A stretch of DNA of 64,000 nt from Holothuria scabra (lineage: Eukaryota > Echinodermata > Holothuroidea > Aspidochirotida > Holothuriidae): assembly GCA_037179385.1 (NCBI GenBank), contig CM074193.1:36172846-36236845 (forward strand), in the 5' to 3' direction. The notes beneath the pieces are model-generated. The model saw only the letters and a list, made by a program, of their open reading frames with translations, was not told the origin of the DNA and did no database searches. Shown here piece by piece: positions 11,234-21,052 of the stretch. Numbering within the stretch: position 1 is the first letter of the stretch; every line of letters begins with the position of its first letter. The translations under genes were made by a program, and so were the position numbers.

Positions 11234-12235
11234 CACTGTAAAAAATTGCCTTATTTTTTACAGTAATTTACGACAGTCTCTTACAATAAGATACTGTAAT
11301 CGTTTCTACACAGTAATTTACTATAAACAATGAGTAACATCAAATGAATTTACTTCGTGTCGATTGCTTTAGTCATGTTACGGTGCCTTACTGTACGTAA
11401 AACGCGTACATCTTTCGTATACCGGTACGTTTTGGTGCGAGGAATATTAGTGTTCATGAATATTCAGTTTCTTTAAGGTGAAATAGTTAATTATCGAGTG
11501 TTTAATTGTCAACGTAATTCTTTCGCACGTTTCACTGCAAAATTTGATTGTAAAATACACAAGCTTTCATTATTGATCCCAACCATCTATTAGTTTGATT
11601 GCATTCCAAATTTACAATGAGGTAATTTATTTTATAGAACCGGGATGTTCGATGTTTAAAATAAAAAAATAAAGAAAAAATGTATCCTCTCAAGACTAAT
11701 GGTCTCAGAACATGAGGAACATTACTGCTCAATCCTTGTTTGATCGCTTCTGGACGTTTTGGCAAAGATCAGGTGTAGTATATGTTCTTTTCATCCAGTC
11801 TACAATGGAGTCATGCATGACAGACCAATAATGTAAATGGTCTGAAGGCCTTGAGGTTGGTTAAGTGGACGTATAGCTTCTTCGGGAAGCAGTTTAAAGT
11901 TTGGTTTCGCCGGACGGCCCTTTGCCAGAGGGTCGGGAGGACTTTGGAAAAAAGAACTTTTGTTTGATTGCAATTAAAAATAAAGGGTAAGTGAAAATTG
12001 AACCTCAAATGCCAGTGTATCTGGTACCTGCAACCAATCAGTGCGCAGTACATTATACTTATTGGTGTTCATCTTACAGTTACTTCTTTCCGTGGGACTG
12101 TATTACAGTATTCTTACTGTAAAATTTATTTTACGGTACCCCGTGTGGTACTGTAAAATTTACAGTAAGCTGTTGGCAGCTCAGCCAGTAACTTACCGTA
12201 ACTTTTCCAGTAAATTTTTTACAGTGCAGGAGGGG
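11234..12235. mobile_element. ~1.0-kb element with CACTGTAAAAAATT ends
   Basis: The left end CACTGTAAAAAATTGCC and the right end AATTTTTTACAGTG are inverted. The motif ACTGTAAAATT or its inverse recurs inside both ends, a subterminal pattern that transposases often bind. I see no clear target duplication. The middle (about 11760-11970) is a copy of the unclassified repeat at 8040, probably a nested insertion. Confidence 0.6.
11760..11970 (-). repeat. Unclassified interspersed repeat, nested copy
   Basis: It matches the inverse of 12640-12800: CTTCTTCGGGAAGCAG, GTTTGGTTTCGCC and GGGTCGGGAGGACTTTGG are shared with 8040-8185, and GACAGACCAATAATGTAAATG is shared with 12740-12770. Confidence 0.65.
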
Positions 12236-12639
12236 ATCTAACTAAGGGGCGCAGAGTTATCACCAAAGAAAGTGACTATACAGCCTTGGAAAAAAACTGG
12301 TGGAACACCTTTCGTTATTATGCCATGTATAGTGCGAGGATTAGAAACTCATTGTACATCCCTCCCCTCGTCCCTTGTACAATGCTGGATACCAACGAAA
12401 ATGATGCATCCGGAGTTGACCTTAATATCCTCAAGATTGTGGGGGTGGGGATAAAGGGGTGTTCCAGCAAGTTTTTTTCCTAGATTGTAGATGCAGAATG
12501 GTGTTCCGGTTCATCATTGAAATTGCAATTGCGATTGAAAGGGAAAGCACTCAGCATTCCAGGACTCTTCAGTAGAATGGGCTCAGTATTTGTCCGTTTT
12601 TTTATATATATTTATTTGTTTTTATCTTTTAAGTACTTC

Positions 12640-12840
12640 CGATTCTCTGCAAAGGACCGCTCGGCGAAACCAAACTATAAACTGCTTCCCGAAGAAACTA
12701 TACGTCCACTGAAGGACAACACTTGACCAACCTCACGGCCCTCGGAACATTTACATCATTGGTCTGTCTTGTGAAAAGAACACATACTACACATGATTTC
12801 AGCCAAAAGGCCGAGAAACGTGTTTTTGTCTGCTATTTAA
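12640..12840 (+). repeat. Unclassified interspersed repeat
   Basis: This is a forward copy of the family, from TCTGCAAAGGACCGCTC through CTGCTTCCCGAAGAAACTAT to GAACACATACTACAC. The same family continues after 12841 as a second copy. Confidence 0.6.
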
Positions 12841-12862
12841 AAAGTTCTCTCGACCCTCTAGG

Positions 12863-13109
12863 CAGTGGCGGAGCTACTATATAGTCAGAGGGGGCCGTCG
12901 CCCCCCCCCCCCTTGACGGACTCAGAGTGCCTGTCAACGCCCCTTTCACTCTTTTTACCGTATTGAGGCATATGTATCTACCTACATAAAAGCGCCCCTA
13001 CAGTCTTTTTTCCGTCCCCTCTGAACAAATGTTCTTGCCCAACAAACTTTGAAGCGCCCCTACAGGCCATTCTTGCCCCCTGTGACTGAATTCCCTTCCT
13101 CCGCCACTG
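12863..13109. mobile_element. 247-bp hAT-like MITE inside the unclassified repeat
   Basis: Ends CAGTGGCGGAGCTACT and CCTCCGCCACTG are inverted and start CAGTG, fitting hAT termini. Flanking octamers CCTCTAGG and CCTGTAGA agree at 6 of 8 positions, an eroded duplication. A run of C near the left end is typical of hAT copies in this window. It splits a repeat whose halves read CGACCCTCT and GGCAAAGGGCC. Confidence 0.7.
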
Positions 13110-13265
13110 CCTGTAGACACTGCAAACTGGCAAAGGGCCGTTCGGTGAAACTAAACGTTAACTGCTTCCCGAAGAAGCTATTACGTCCACCGAAGGATAA
13201 CACGTGACCAACCTCACGGCCCTCATACCATTTACATTATTGGTCTGTCATGTTTGTCTGCTGTT
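13110..13265 (+). repeat. Unclassified interspersed repeat, right part after hAT insertion
   Basis: It contains GGCAAAGGGCCGTTCGGTG, CTGCTTCCCGAAGAAGCTAT and GGTCTGTCATG, and continues the copy broken at 12862. Confidence 0.65.
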
Positions 13266-14182
13266 GTGGGGGAATCTTAGAGGAAGGGTGTCCCCCAATC
13301 CCTCTGGAAGATGTTTGCTTTGCAAGAAGGTTGAGATCCAAAATTCTGTTATTTATCAAACATTTCGAAGTACATGCTAACACATTTCACGGTGAGTAGA
13401 GGGCGCGCGCCTTTTATTCGTTACAGAGCCGTATTTTACGACAAGAGCCATGTAATAGCATATGGATCTGGCTCAGTCTAGGGATTATACATGGAGCTAC
13501 AATGGTCATACACACAAACTCGGTCTCTCTGCACCGGAGTGAAGCCCCCTCCCCCTCGTCAAATTAAGGGGGCTCTAGCTCAAGACCCCCATTATTTTTT
13601 TTTTACTTTTAAGTAAAATATACCTCCCTCGCTCAGTCTAATTTGAATGAAAGTAATATAACTGTTCGTCTCTTTGCATAAATCATGTGACCGTGGCAGG
13701 AAGGAATCTGATTAAAAAATGCTAAGGTTCCTGGAATTCTGAGCGTGAATTTACACATCACTACACTTCATCATTACGACGATCCATTGCCAATTGCTTC
13801 AGAAAAGGTCTGAGAATGAATATGTTTGCTAAGCAAACTCGCACTACGTCCATTACCGTATATTAATAACAAAAAGGCGATACTACCTAAATGGTAAAAT
13901 TTCATGTCGGTACATTGTTGATCATTGGGATGTAACAATTTCATATTATGGTGTACATACCAGATGCACGTGACGTGATTTATGGAGACCCGATTAATTG
14001 AGTATGGCATAATGCCTGATGTAGTATAAAAATTGTAACAGATACCACGACAAATATCTAAATCTGTCAAAAATATGTTTTGAACACAGACTCGAGATAA
14101 CCATTTATCTTGTCTGAATTTATACAATTCATAGGCTACTCGTCAAAGATTTCTAGAGCGTGGAAGATTCTCTGCCTGCATA
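13266..14182. other. No recognised feature
   Basis: A minus-strand frame at 13774-14127 (117 codons) has no family likeness and no credible splice context. Otherwise this is AT-rich unassigned sequence. Confidence 0.4.
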
Positions 14183-14210
14183 CATACGAATCCGAATTGT
14201 CAAGTGATTG

Positions 14211-14395
14211 CAGGCGCGTAGCCAGGATTGTGTCATGGGGGTTGGGTGGGGGTTGGTATCATGGGGGTTTGGGGCACTAAATGTGAGAAAAGTCTACATG
14301 TAGAGAGAAAAACCGCTATTTTAGGTGTTTTTTGCATTGCAAGGTTGAGTCATGGGGGTGGGGTCTAAACCCCAACCCCCGTGGCTATGCCCCTG
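14211..14395 (+). mobile_element. 185-bp hAT-like MITE
   Basis: It begins CAGGCGCGTAGCCAGGATTG and ends GGCTATGCCCCTG. The flanks AGTGATTG and AGTGATAT agree at 6 of 8 positions. The same family, at the same length, is at 61154-61338 (inverted), and a 174-bp copy at 46166-46339. Confidence 0.75.
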
Positions 14396-14555
14396 AGTGA
14401 TATTCTGATTTTGTTGGGCATAACTGGAGACCATCAGTTTTAATCTTTCAAATCCTTTGCTTCACTCTATCATGGATGATTGTGCACTAAAATTCCCCTT
14501 GATTTCTTCAATTTCACTAAATATGAGGGCTTAGAATTGTATATAGACAATAAAA

Positions 14556-15120
14556 TTAAAGGAAGGGCTTAAGGTCACATCAAATTTTGGTATGTCACAG
14601 GGGTACGTATTCTAAGTATTTCAGTGAAATTTGCATTGAAACCCGATATGTGGTTCTCAAGATATGAGCAGGTAAAGTTGTCACATCTTGAACAAAGAGT
14701 GAACTCGAAGTAAGCACCTATGACATCATATCCCAAAATTAATAGATAGTCTTTTTTTTTTCTTTAAAATTTACAGCCAATCTTCCTCTCAACAATCCAA
14801 TATTATCAGAATATGATTGCATAAGTGACATGGGAATTTTGCAAAGTTTGCATTTCACACAGGGAGGTCCTATTCTTATTAACTTCAAGGTCAACACAAC
14901 TTCTGAAAAACAAAGGGGAACAAAACATTCTTGGTCAATGTGAGGAAGTGATATAACCTCTGCTGGCCTCAAGATCACTTTGGAATATAAATATAGTTAC
15001 TATATTTACTGATATTTCGAGAAATACATGTCCAATTTAGATGGAAGTTTCACCACACTGTGTAGATTTGGTTCTCTTTCACATTTGAAAATTTAATTTT
15101 TGCTTAAACTTCCTCTTTAA
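14556..15120. mobile_element. 565-bp TTAA MITE
   Basis: TTAA lies at both borders, with ends TTAAAGGAAGGGCTTAAGG and TTAAACTTCCTCTTTAA. A 571-bp copy in opposite orientation is at 34472-35042; both share CTGAAAAACAAAGGGGAACA-like and ATTCTAAGTATTTCAGTGAA-like blocks. It has no transposase frame. Confidence 0.8.
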
Positions 15121-15126
15121 GACGTT

Positions 15127-15288
15127 TTAAGGCTGAATGACCCCACTGATGGCTGCATTCACTAGCTGCTCGATTTCGTCGATACGGTAGGCTGCCCCAA
15201 GAGCTTCTTGTACTGGTTCCCGGAGAAACCTGTCACTCAAAAGCAAGATGCCCGAATTAGTGTCAACAATCCAATAAATACTGGACGT
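15127..15288 (-). CDS. Coding-like segment, possible terminal exon ending inside a MITE
   Basis: A 53-codon open frame reads IYWIVDTNSGILLLSDRFLR, then EPVQEALGAAYRIDEIEQLV, and stops at 15127. The helix-like composition resembles real protein. However, roughly the last 20 codons overlap the end of the MITE at 14183-15187, so either the MITE supplies the C-terminus or the frame is fortuitous. No family is recognised. Confidence 0.25.
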   Translation of the reverse strand, partial: TSSIYWIVDTNSGILLLSDRFLREPVQEALGAAYRIDEIEQLVNAAISGVIQP

Positions 15289-15627
15289 CTATTATTGGCC
15301 GAGTGCTAGCTTAGTTCACGATCGAAACAACACCTTTGTTCGTTCTTTGTTTGATCTGTAGGTTGGCAGGCCATAATGAAGATTGTAAAGTTGTTCGCAC
15401 CTGGCCACTTGTCGACAGGAAATAAACTCAAGAAAAGTCGTCAGGGATTCATTCAAGAAAGGACTTGAAGCGAGTATGCCGTCTAACTGTGCTTAACTCA
15501 ATATTAGTCATGTTGCAGCCGAACGACCATAGTGAAAATTCGTATCGTAACCAGAAAGTTCCTGGAGGAAAGAGGGGGTATTTAAGTTCGAGTGGAGGAG
15601 GATATGTTAATTCTAGTACCCCTTCCT
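15289..15627. other. Unique-looking sequence with coding-like frames
   Basis: A strong minus-strand acceptor (CTCTTTCCTCCAG, near 15562) opens a frame reading TFWLRYEFSLWSFGC and onward, to a stop near 15468. I cannot join it convincingly to 15127-15288 or to any family, so no gene is called. Confidence 0.25.
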
Positions 15628-15914
15628 TTAAAGGGCCAAATCTCTCACCCCAAACTACAATTTTGGTACCCGGGTACCGAAATTCTCAATTGGCTCAGCT
15701 CTTTGATTGGCAGAGTACCAAAGCTTATATTACACAGCATGAACGGTACTGGGAGTGTTTTGATTATATAAATTTAGTTTTTCTGTACTCACCTTGAAGC
15801 AATAAACTGAGATTGTATTTGGATGAGGATGAATTTCAGGCCATTGTGGGAGGGGCTTCAGTAAGAAGGTGAGGAGAATTGGTACTGTTTGGGGTTAGAG
15901 AACTGGGCCTTTAA
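15628..15914 (-). mobile_element. ~305-bp TTAA MITE, copy A3 (internal deletion)
   Basis: Ends TTAAAGGGCCAAATCTCTCA and GAGAACTGGGCCTTTAA with TTAA borders. It is shorter than A1, missing a piece after GATTGGCAG. Confidence 0.85.
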
Positions 15915-16375
15915 TATTTTTCCCATGGTGCGAATGACCAAATTAACTTTTCATAAATTTTAAAACTTGTTTTAAAAGCGTTTTAAGGGTTACGTTTAAA
16001 GGGCCTTCTTTGCGCTTTAGGTGAAGCCTGGAGGATATTTGACCTGTTCATTTATTATCCGGTGTCGTCACAATAAAAAAAAAACAGTCGAAAACCTGTC
16101 ATTTTATATGTAGGGGTGTGAACAATTTCTAAGAAACCTGATATGATTATAGGCATCATTTGGCCCTTCCCACCCTGGGTAGAAAATGTCGCACCCGAAC
16201 CTGCAGTGGGGTTGTAGTAATGCATGTCCACTTGCTCTTTTGGCTCTCTTCACCGCCATCAACCCCAAAGAATTAGACGATTTTGTAATATTGTAAGTTG
16301 AAAGAGGAAGGGATTATATTTTTGCAGAATTCGTGCGTGGGAACATAAGATCCAGCAAGTTTACCCTGTGAACAC
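15915..16375. other. No recognised feature
   Basis: This is AT-rich sequence with no exon, RNA gene or repeat that I can support. Confidence 0.4.
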
Positions 16376-16590
16376 TAGATACATTTCAGGGCACATGTGT
16401 CGCAACATGTTGCCGACACAACTGGACACAAATATTTTGCCCCTGTGTACACTGCAGGACACATGTCGCGGACACAAGTTGTGACACATTGTTGCCACTT
16501 GTGTCTGTTATATACACACTGACAACATTTTCTGACGTAATGTGTTTTGGAAACATGTTGCGACACATCTATCCTGAAATGTGTCTAATG
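16376..16590. mobile_element. ~213-bp foldback MITE, TA-flanked
   Basis: The ends GATACATTTCAGGGCACATG and TCCTGAAATGTGTC are inverted, and a second inverted block is CGCAACATGTTGCC against AAACATGTTGCGACACA. TA lies outside each end, as for Tc1/mariner-type MITEs. Confidence 0.7.
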
Positions 16591-16598
16591 GCTTACTC

Positions 16599-16847
16599 TT
16601 AAAGGTCAAGAGAAGTCGTCCCAAACTTATTTTGAAGCAACAGCTGAATATCACGATTTTCATCTTCTTGCTCTCCAACTTACAAGCGTCTTTTATCACA
16701 TTTTATGACTTTAAACCAAGCAGTTACTTCTGGTAAATTTCACATTTGAAGAGAAAAAATGTTGTTGCATGACTATCAACAACCAATCATGAAACAGGAT
16801 AGTCTACTACACTAATTTAAGTTTTAGTGACTGCTCTTGCCCTTTAA
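16599..16847. mobile_element. TTAA MITE with 'CAAGAGCAGT' ends
   Basis: It runs from TTAAAGGTCAAGAGAAGTCG to TGACTGCTCTTGCCCTTTAA, with TTAA on both sides. The interior matches 3412-3668. Confidence 0.8.
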
Positions 16848-16859
16848 GAGACATCGCAG

Positions 16860-17170
16860 ACTTCATGTTTTACCACTTGACCTCTGGTGACCCCGAGAGA
16901 CGTCTTCGCCGCTGGAGCAACAGTTTCTTTTACTTGTACTCAATGTGGAGTACCTTGAAAAGTACAAGACTACGAGTTCCACAAAATACTCGTACTCCTC
17001 TTGGTAGCCTTCATTACGTTTTCACCACTTGACCTCTACTGACCTCGGATAACTTTGAACTTTGTCCAAAACGACACAGTTCATCTATTGCGTATCTATA
17101 AACCAGTTATGAAATGAATGATGGGTTGTACCCTAAATTCAGAAAGCATGTATCCGGTTTCCAGTTTATG
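16860..17170. repeat. Diverged copies of the 144-bp DR1-containing repeat
   Basis: Phrases such as CCACTTGACCTCTGGTGACC, CCACTTGACCTCTACTGACC and GCGTATCTATAAACCAG match the unit of the large array at 37583-38890 at low identity. No perfect DR1 motif is left. Confidence 0.45.
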
Positions 17171-17224
17171 ACCTCTGGACATTTTAAAACACCTGTGACC
17201 TTCTTCAAAAGCAATAGGATTCTT

Positions 17225-17330
17225 CAATCAATCAATTACTCAATCAATCAATCATTTGATCACTCACTCACTCAGTCAGTCAATCAATCAAACAGTAATT
17301 CAATCAATCAAACAATGAATCACACAAATT
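17225..17330. repeat. (CAAT)n-rich microsatellite
   Basis: It holds repeated CAAT/CACT/CAGT tetramers, interrupted in places. A GATT-based microsatellite of the complementary type is at 23154-23195. Confidence 0.85.
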
Positions 17331-17456
17331 AAAATAATGCCTAAGAAACTTAAGTAACCTTTAAACAATGGTCATAAAATAGGTGATTGTACTAATGCAA
17401 AAAGTATAAACAAGGGCCGGCATTTTTCAAAAGACATGTTTATATCATTTTGAAGT

Positions 17457-18064
17457 TGGTTAGTTAGTTAGATCATGGAGCTGAAGTAATAGCTCAATGG
17501 TTAGATTTACAGGCCCAGTTCTCTCACCGCACCTAAACAGTACCAATTCTCCTAACCTTCTTACTTAAGCCCCTCCCACAATTGTCTGAAATTCATCCTC
17601 AACCAGATACAAACTCAAATTATTGCTTCAAGGTGAGTGAAGAAAAACTTGATTTATGTAATCAAAACACTTTCAGTACCGTTCATGTTGTGTTATATAA
17701 GCTTTGGTACTCTGCATTGTTTGAATTAGCTGTCATTCAGGGAGCTGAGCCAATTGAGAAGTTGGTTAGTTAGTTAGATCATGGAGCTGAAGTAATAGCC
17801 CAATGGTTAGATTTACAGGCCCAGTTCTCTCACCCTAAACAGTACCAATTCTCCTAACCTTCTTACTTAAGCCCCTCCCACAATTGTCTGAAATTCATCC
17901 TCAACCAGATACAAACTCAAATTATTGCTTCAAGGTGAGTGAAGAAAAACTTGATTTATGTAATCAAAACACTTTCAGTACCGTTCACGTTGTGTTATAT
18001 AAGCTTTGGTACTCTGCATTGTTTGAATTAGCTGTCATTCAGGGAGCTGAGCCAATTGAGAATT
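17457..18064 (+). repeat. ~302-bp tandem duplication containing a MITE and its left flank
   Basis: Two near-identical units start with GTTGGTTAGTTAGTTAGATC at 17457 and 17761. Each has the same 50-base flank followed by most of the 305-bp MITE. Only a few differences are visible (TAGCTCAATGG against TAGCCCAATGG; CGTTCATG against CGTTCACG; a 3-base indel near 17527). The first MITE is cut off at GCCAATTGAGAA. Confidence 0.9.
17508..17760 (+). mobile_element. ~305-bp TTAA MITE, copy A4, 3'-truncated
   Basis: It starts TTACAGGCCCAGTTCTCTCA (the TTAA has changed to TTAC) and stops at the duplication junction. Confidence 0.8.
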
Positions 18065-18116
18065 TTGGTACCCCGTACCAAAATTGTAGTTTGGGGTGAG
18101 AGGTTTGGCCCTTTAA
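17816..18116 (+). mobile_element. ~305-bp TTAA MITE, copy A5
   Basis: This is the complete second copy, ending GGTTTGGCCCTTTAA. It sits just downstream of the 3' end of the unidentified minus-strand gene. Confidence 0.85.
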
Positions 18117-18266
18117 ATTTACCCCTTAATTTTAATCATCATTAATCGGAAATGTAATGAAAACGTATTTCCCCCTTTTTTTTTGGAGACGCAGAAAATT
18201 TTGCCATCTTCGATCAAATTATTATCCGTCCCTTAATGCCTTTTAACGCTGTACTTTAGAGCTTGC

Positions 18267-18421
18267 TTAGAGGTATTCAAAATTCTCAATTGCTTGTGTC
18301 CAGGCCTTCTCACTACTCCAAGACGACACTTCACACAGCGGGTCATATCCACCCGGAAATGACCTAAAAATATCGAATTTCTCCAGTTGAGCCTGGCACA
18401 TTCTGTATCCGATCTCATCTT
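18267..18421 (-). CDS. Unidentified gene, terminal exon
   Basis: The 155-nt coding part follows a strong acceptor (a T-rich tract ending TTTTTTCAG) and runs 50 codons to TAA. The frame, entered in phase 1, contains YRMCQAQLEKFD and FPGGYDPLCEVSSWSSEKAW. The two other frames on this strand are poorer. Confidence 0.72.
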
Positions 18422-19613
18422 CTGAAAAAAGCGTGTGTTAATACTGATTTGATACTAGTTCATAATTTTTGATAAAAACAGAACCCCCATTTTTTTAGGG
18501 ACTTTGGTTTTTCAGTCAATGTTTTTCGGAGTTAATGCAGTGTCATTGTACTGTGCTTATTTAGGAAAGACTCATCGAACCAAATAAGGTCTGCAGGGTC
18601 TTCGATCTGATGGATGGAGGTGGGGGGGGGGGGGCAAAAATTTCAGACTGAACCCAGTGGATTATGTCCACGGACTACCTGTATCCATGGACAGAGCATA
18701 TAACGCGTACATCCTGTCCGTAGATTGTCGCCACCGTCTGGGACAAAAAAGGCCCACCAAGATGGCGGCCGTTAAGCTATAATTTGTGTGATTTGACGAC
18801 AACGATGTAATATTTTAAACAGAAGTTTAACTTGAATGACTAACAATATCATATTCCTGCAATACGTGTAGTGATTTGACCTTACCTTGCATTATTACGG
18901 AAATATTTCAACTTTCTTGAAAAATCTGGCAATTTACTTGGGCAAGTCCAAACTTCAACACAAAACCATAGCAGACAGCCATCTTGCTACGCTTTTTCTC
19001 ATACGTACGGTAGCGACAATGTAACGCTCAGTATGCTCTTTCCATGTACAGGAAGTCCGCGATCATGTCCCAGATCGGATTCCTCTATAACCAATCCACC
19101 CACACGGACGCGAACGCACACGTTTACACGCATAAACGAACACGAATGTTCAAACACATTGACACTCACACGCACAAAACATATCTATGGTGCATTAGAA
19201 ATGCAGAATTAATACTTTATTAATTATTACTTTAATAGACGTTTCTCGATGACCAACAGTCATTTATATACCAAAATGTTATACTTTGCTTATTCTGCTT
19301 CCCTTTAATCTACCTGAATTATTGGCGCCCAACCAATATTTCAATTCGGGGTAATTTCCGCTGTCCCTCTCCGCAGGATCGACACCTCTGTGAAATGCCC
19401 TAATCACTATTTGTAAACGAATCTTACCCTTTCCCATTCAACCTATGATGATGATCTGGTTTTGTGACAATTTGTGGATGAGAATCCTTAATAGCACTTC
19501 AAAGGTGTTAGAAGTGTTTAAATTTTTGTAGCCTAATCAAAGGTAACGATTGGTTGTAAAAACAACAGGCATACTTACAGGAAACGACCCTCCGTACTTG
19601 ACACAAATTTATA
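18267..19613 (-). CDS. Unidentified protein-coding gene, last two or three exons
   Basis: Exons 19314-19387 and 18267-18421 join in phase across a 892-base intron with CAG acceptors and a GTAGAT donor. The joined product includes GVDPAERDSGNYPELKYWLG, then DEIGYRMCQAQLEKFDIFRS, then FPGGYDPLCEVSSW, ending ENFEYL-stop. The composition (aromatic, charged, two cysteines, no membrane segment) looks like the C-terminus of a soluble or lumenal enzyme. A possible first piece, 19579-19613, has a good GTAAGT donor in the matching phase. An ATTAAA signal lies at 18131-18136, about 130 nt past the stop. I do not recognise the family and assign no function. The 5' part should lie above 19.6 kb; MITEs surround the gene. 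Confidence 0.7.
18676..19058. mobile_element. ~380-bp foldback repeat, first copy
   Basis: The end block CCTGTATCCATGGACAGAGC and the inverse at 19030-19053 (GCTCTTTCCATGTACAGG) are inverted repeats. The whole unit is homologous to 59103-59485 (shared CAACAATATCATATTCCTGCA-like and CAAAACCATAGCAGACAGCC blocks). It lies in the intron of the unidentified gene. Confidence 0.75.
19314..19387 (-). CDS. Unidentified gene, penultimate exon
   Basis: This 74-nt exon is bounded by TTTCACAG and GTAGAT and reads GVDPAERDSGNYPELKYWLG then ANNS. It enters in phase 2 and leaves in phase 1, matching the terminal exon. It is too short to appear as a conventional open reading frame. Confidence 0.7.
19579..19613 (-). 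CDS. Tentative upstream exon of the unidentified gene
   Basis: A consensus donor (TTTCCT then GTAAGT) ends a 35-nt stretch reading YKFVSSTEGRF plus two bases, in the phase needed by the next exon. The acceptor (GTGCAG) has a weak pyrimidine tract, so the upstream border is uncertain. A longer exon is excluded by an in-frame TAA a few codons further up. Confidence 0.3.
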
Positions 19614-19773
19614 CTGCACTTGCACTTAAAGTTATAAATAAACTACATCGCTGAACAATACTTTCTGCCGGAGGGACGGAAATATCATTTGTGCTGTTCT
19701 TCCGTTCAAATGCGGTATACAAGATGCCCATCTTCAGAGAAATTGCGTGACGGGCGAGGGCGACATACAAGTT

Positions 19774-20078
19774 TTAAAGGCCCAGTTCTCTCATCCCAAA
19801 CAGTACCAATTCTCCTCACCTTCTTAAATAAGCTCCTCCCACAATGGTCTGAAATTCATCCTCATCCAGATACAATCTCAGTTTATTGCTTCAAGGTGAA
19901 TATAGAAAAACTCAATTTATATAATCAAAACATTCTCAGTACGGTTCATGCTGTGTAATATAAGCTTTGGTACTCTGCATTGTTTGAATTAGCTGTCAAT
20001 CAAACAACTGAGCCAATTGAGAATTTCGGTATCCCCGTACCAAAATTGTAGTTTGGGGTGAAAGTTTTGGCTCTTTAA
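19774..20078 (+). mobile_element. ~305-bp TTAA MITE, copy A6
   Basis: TTAA borders are present, with ends TTAAAGGCCCAGTTCTCTCA and TTTGGCTCTTTAA. The interior is close to A5. Confidence 0.85.
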
Positions 20079-21052
20079 GAAGTAGAATGCTAGTACAATT
20101 CAAGTACGACAGGGTACAATGTAGGGCAAAAACACCCATCGGAAAACGCATTTCACCATATCACAACATTCACAAGTTTGCTTTGGTCAGGGGAATTATG
20201 AAAATAACAGTTACCGTTGATAATTTTTTCATAACGGGCTTACACTATTAAACGACCATTCGATGTACGCTTATCACGATACAATGAATAAGCGGTTGGG
20301 AGCTGAAATGAACAACCGTTGCACGATGATTTGCAATAAATCAACGCGCATCCCTTCCTTCGCATAGAACAGTAGGGCGGATAGGGCATGTGACGGCAAA
20401 CTAAGCGTGAAAATAGCATTTTAAATTATTTTGGGAATGTTTTCTAATATGTAACAGTAAAAAAGCAGTCACGTTTAATTTTCCAAGACCTCTATTATGT
20501 GATTAGGTATACTATAAGAATTTCGGAAGGGTGGGGGTCGAGGTTTCGTTGGATTTGTCAATGCTATCTTTATAGGTACGTTACAACATATTAGATTAGG
20601 GAAGCTGCCCTCCTTCGCAGCAATTGCAACCAGGAAGCTGAAACGGACCCTGTTGCAACACAAAGTACGGCCTACGCACTTTCGTGTTCACAGAAAACAC
20701 GAGGGTGACTCCGATTTCACGGTTTTGTGCAACGGCGTTAAGTGAACCGGACTCCGAAGCGACAGTGAAAACTACACATTGACAGACTTCAGTGTGTAAT
20801 AAAACTAGGCCTATGTTACGTCTGAACTTCAGAGAAGGATCAAGGACTTCAACTGTGTGTGCAATGTGTGTGTGTAGGGGGAGGGGTTAAACTACACTAT
20901 ATGTGACCCACCCAAATAATTTGCACCCCAGGAAAATTCCAGACCGACAATCCTTTGAATACCCCTCAAACTTCCAGCAATCCCCTGAAACAAATCTACT
21001 TATATCAGAAACACTTCAACAACTTTCCGCACGACAAAACTGTGTCTTTCAT
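20079..21052. other. No recognised feature; locally CpG-rich
   Basis: The part near 20600-20780 is GC- and CpG-richer than its surroundings and could be a promoter or 5' exon of the unidentified minus-strand gene. I could not find a convincing start codon and donor. Confidence 0.3.

Larger units (their letters stand above)
14183..15187. mobile_element. MITE with ACGAATCCG ends, carrying two later insertions
   Basis: The left end ATACGAATCCGAATTGTCA and the right end GATTTCGTCGATA are diverged copies of the 3756-4015 element, as is the interior (CATCAGTTTTAATCTTTCAA, CCCCACTGATGGCTGC). It is interrupted by a hAT MITE (14211-14395) and a 565-bp TTAA MITE (14556-15120). It is the oldest layer here. 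Confidence 0.7.
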
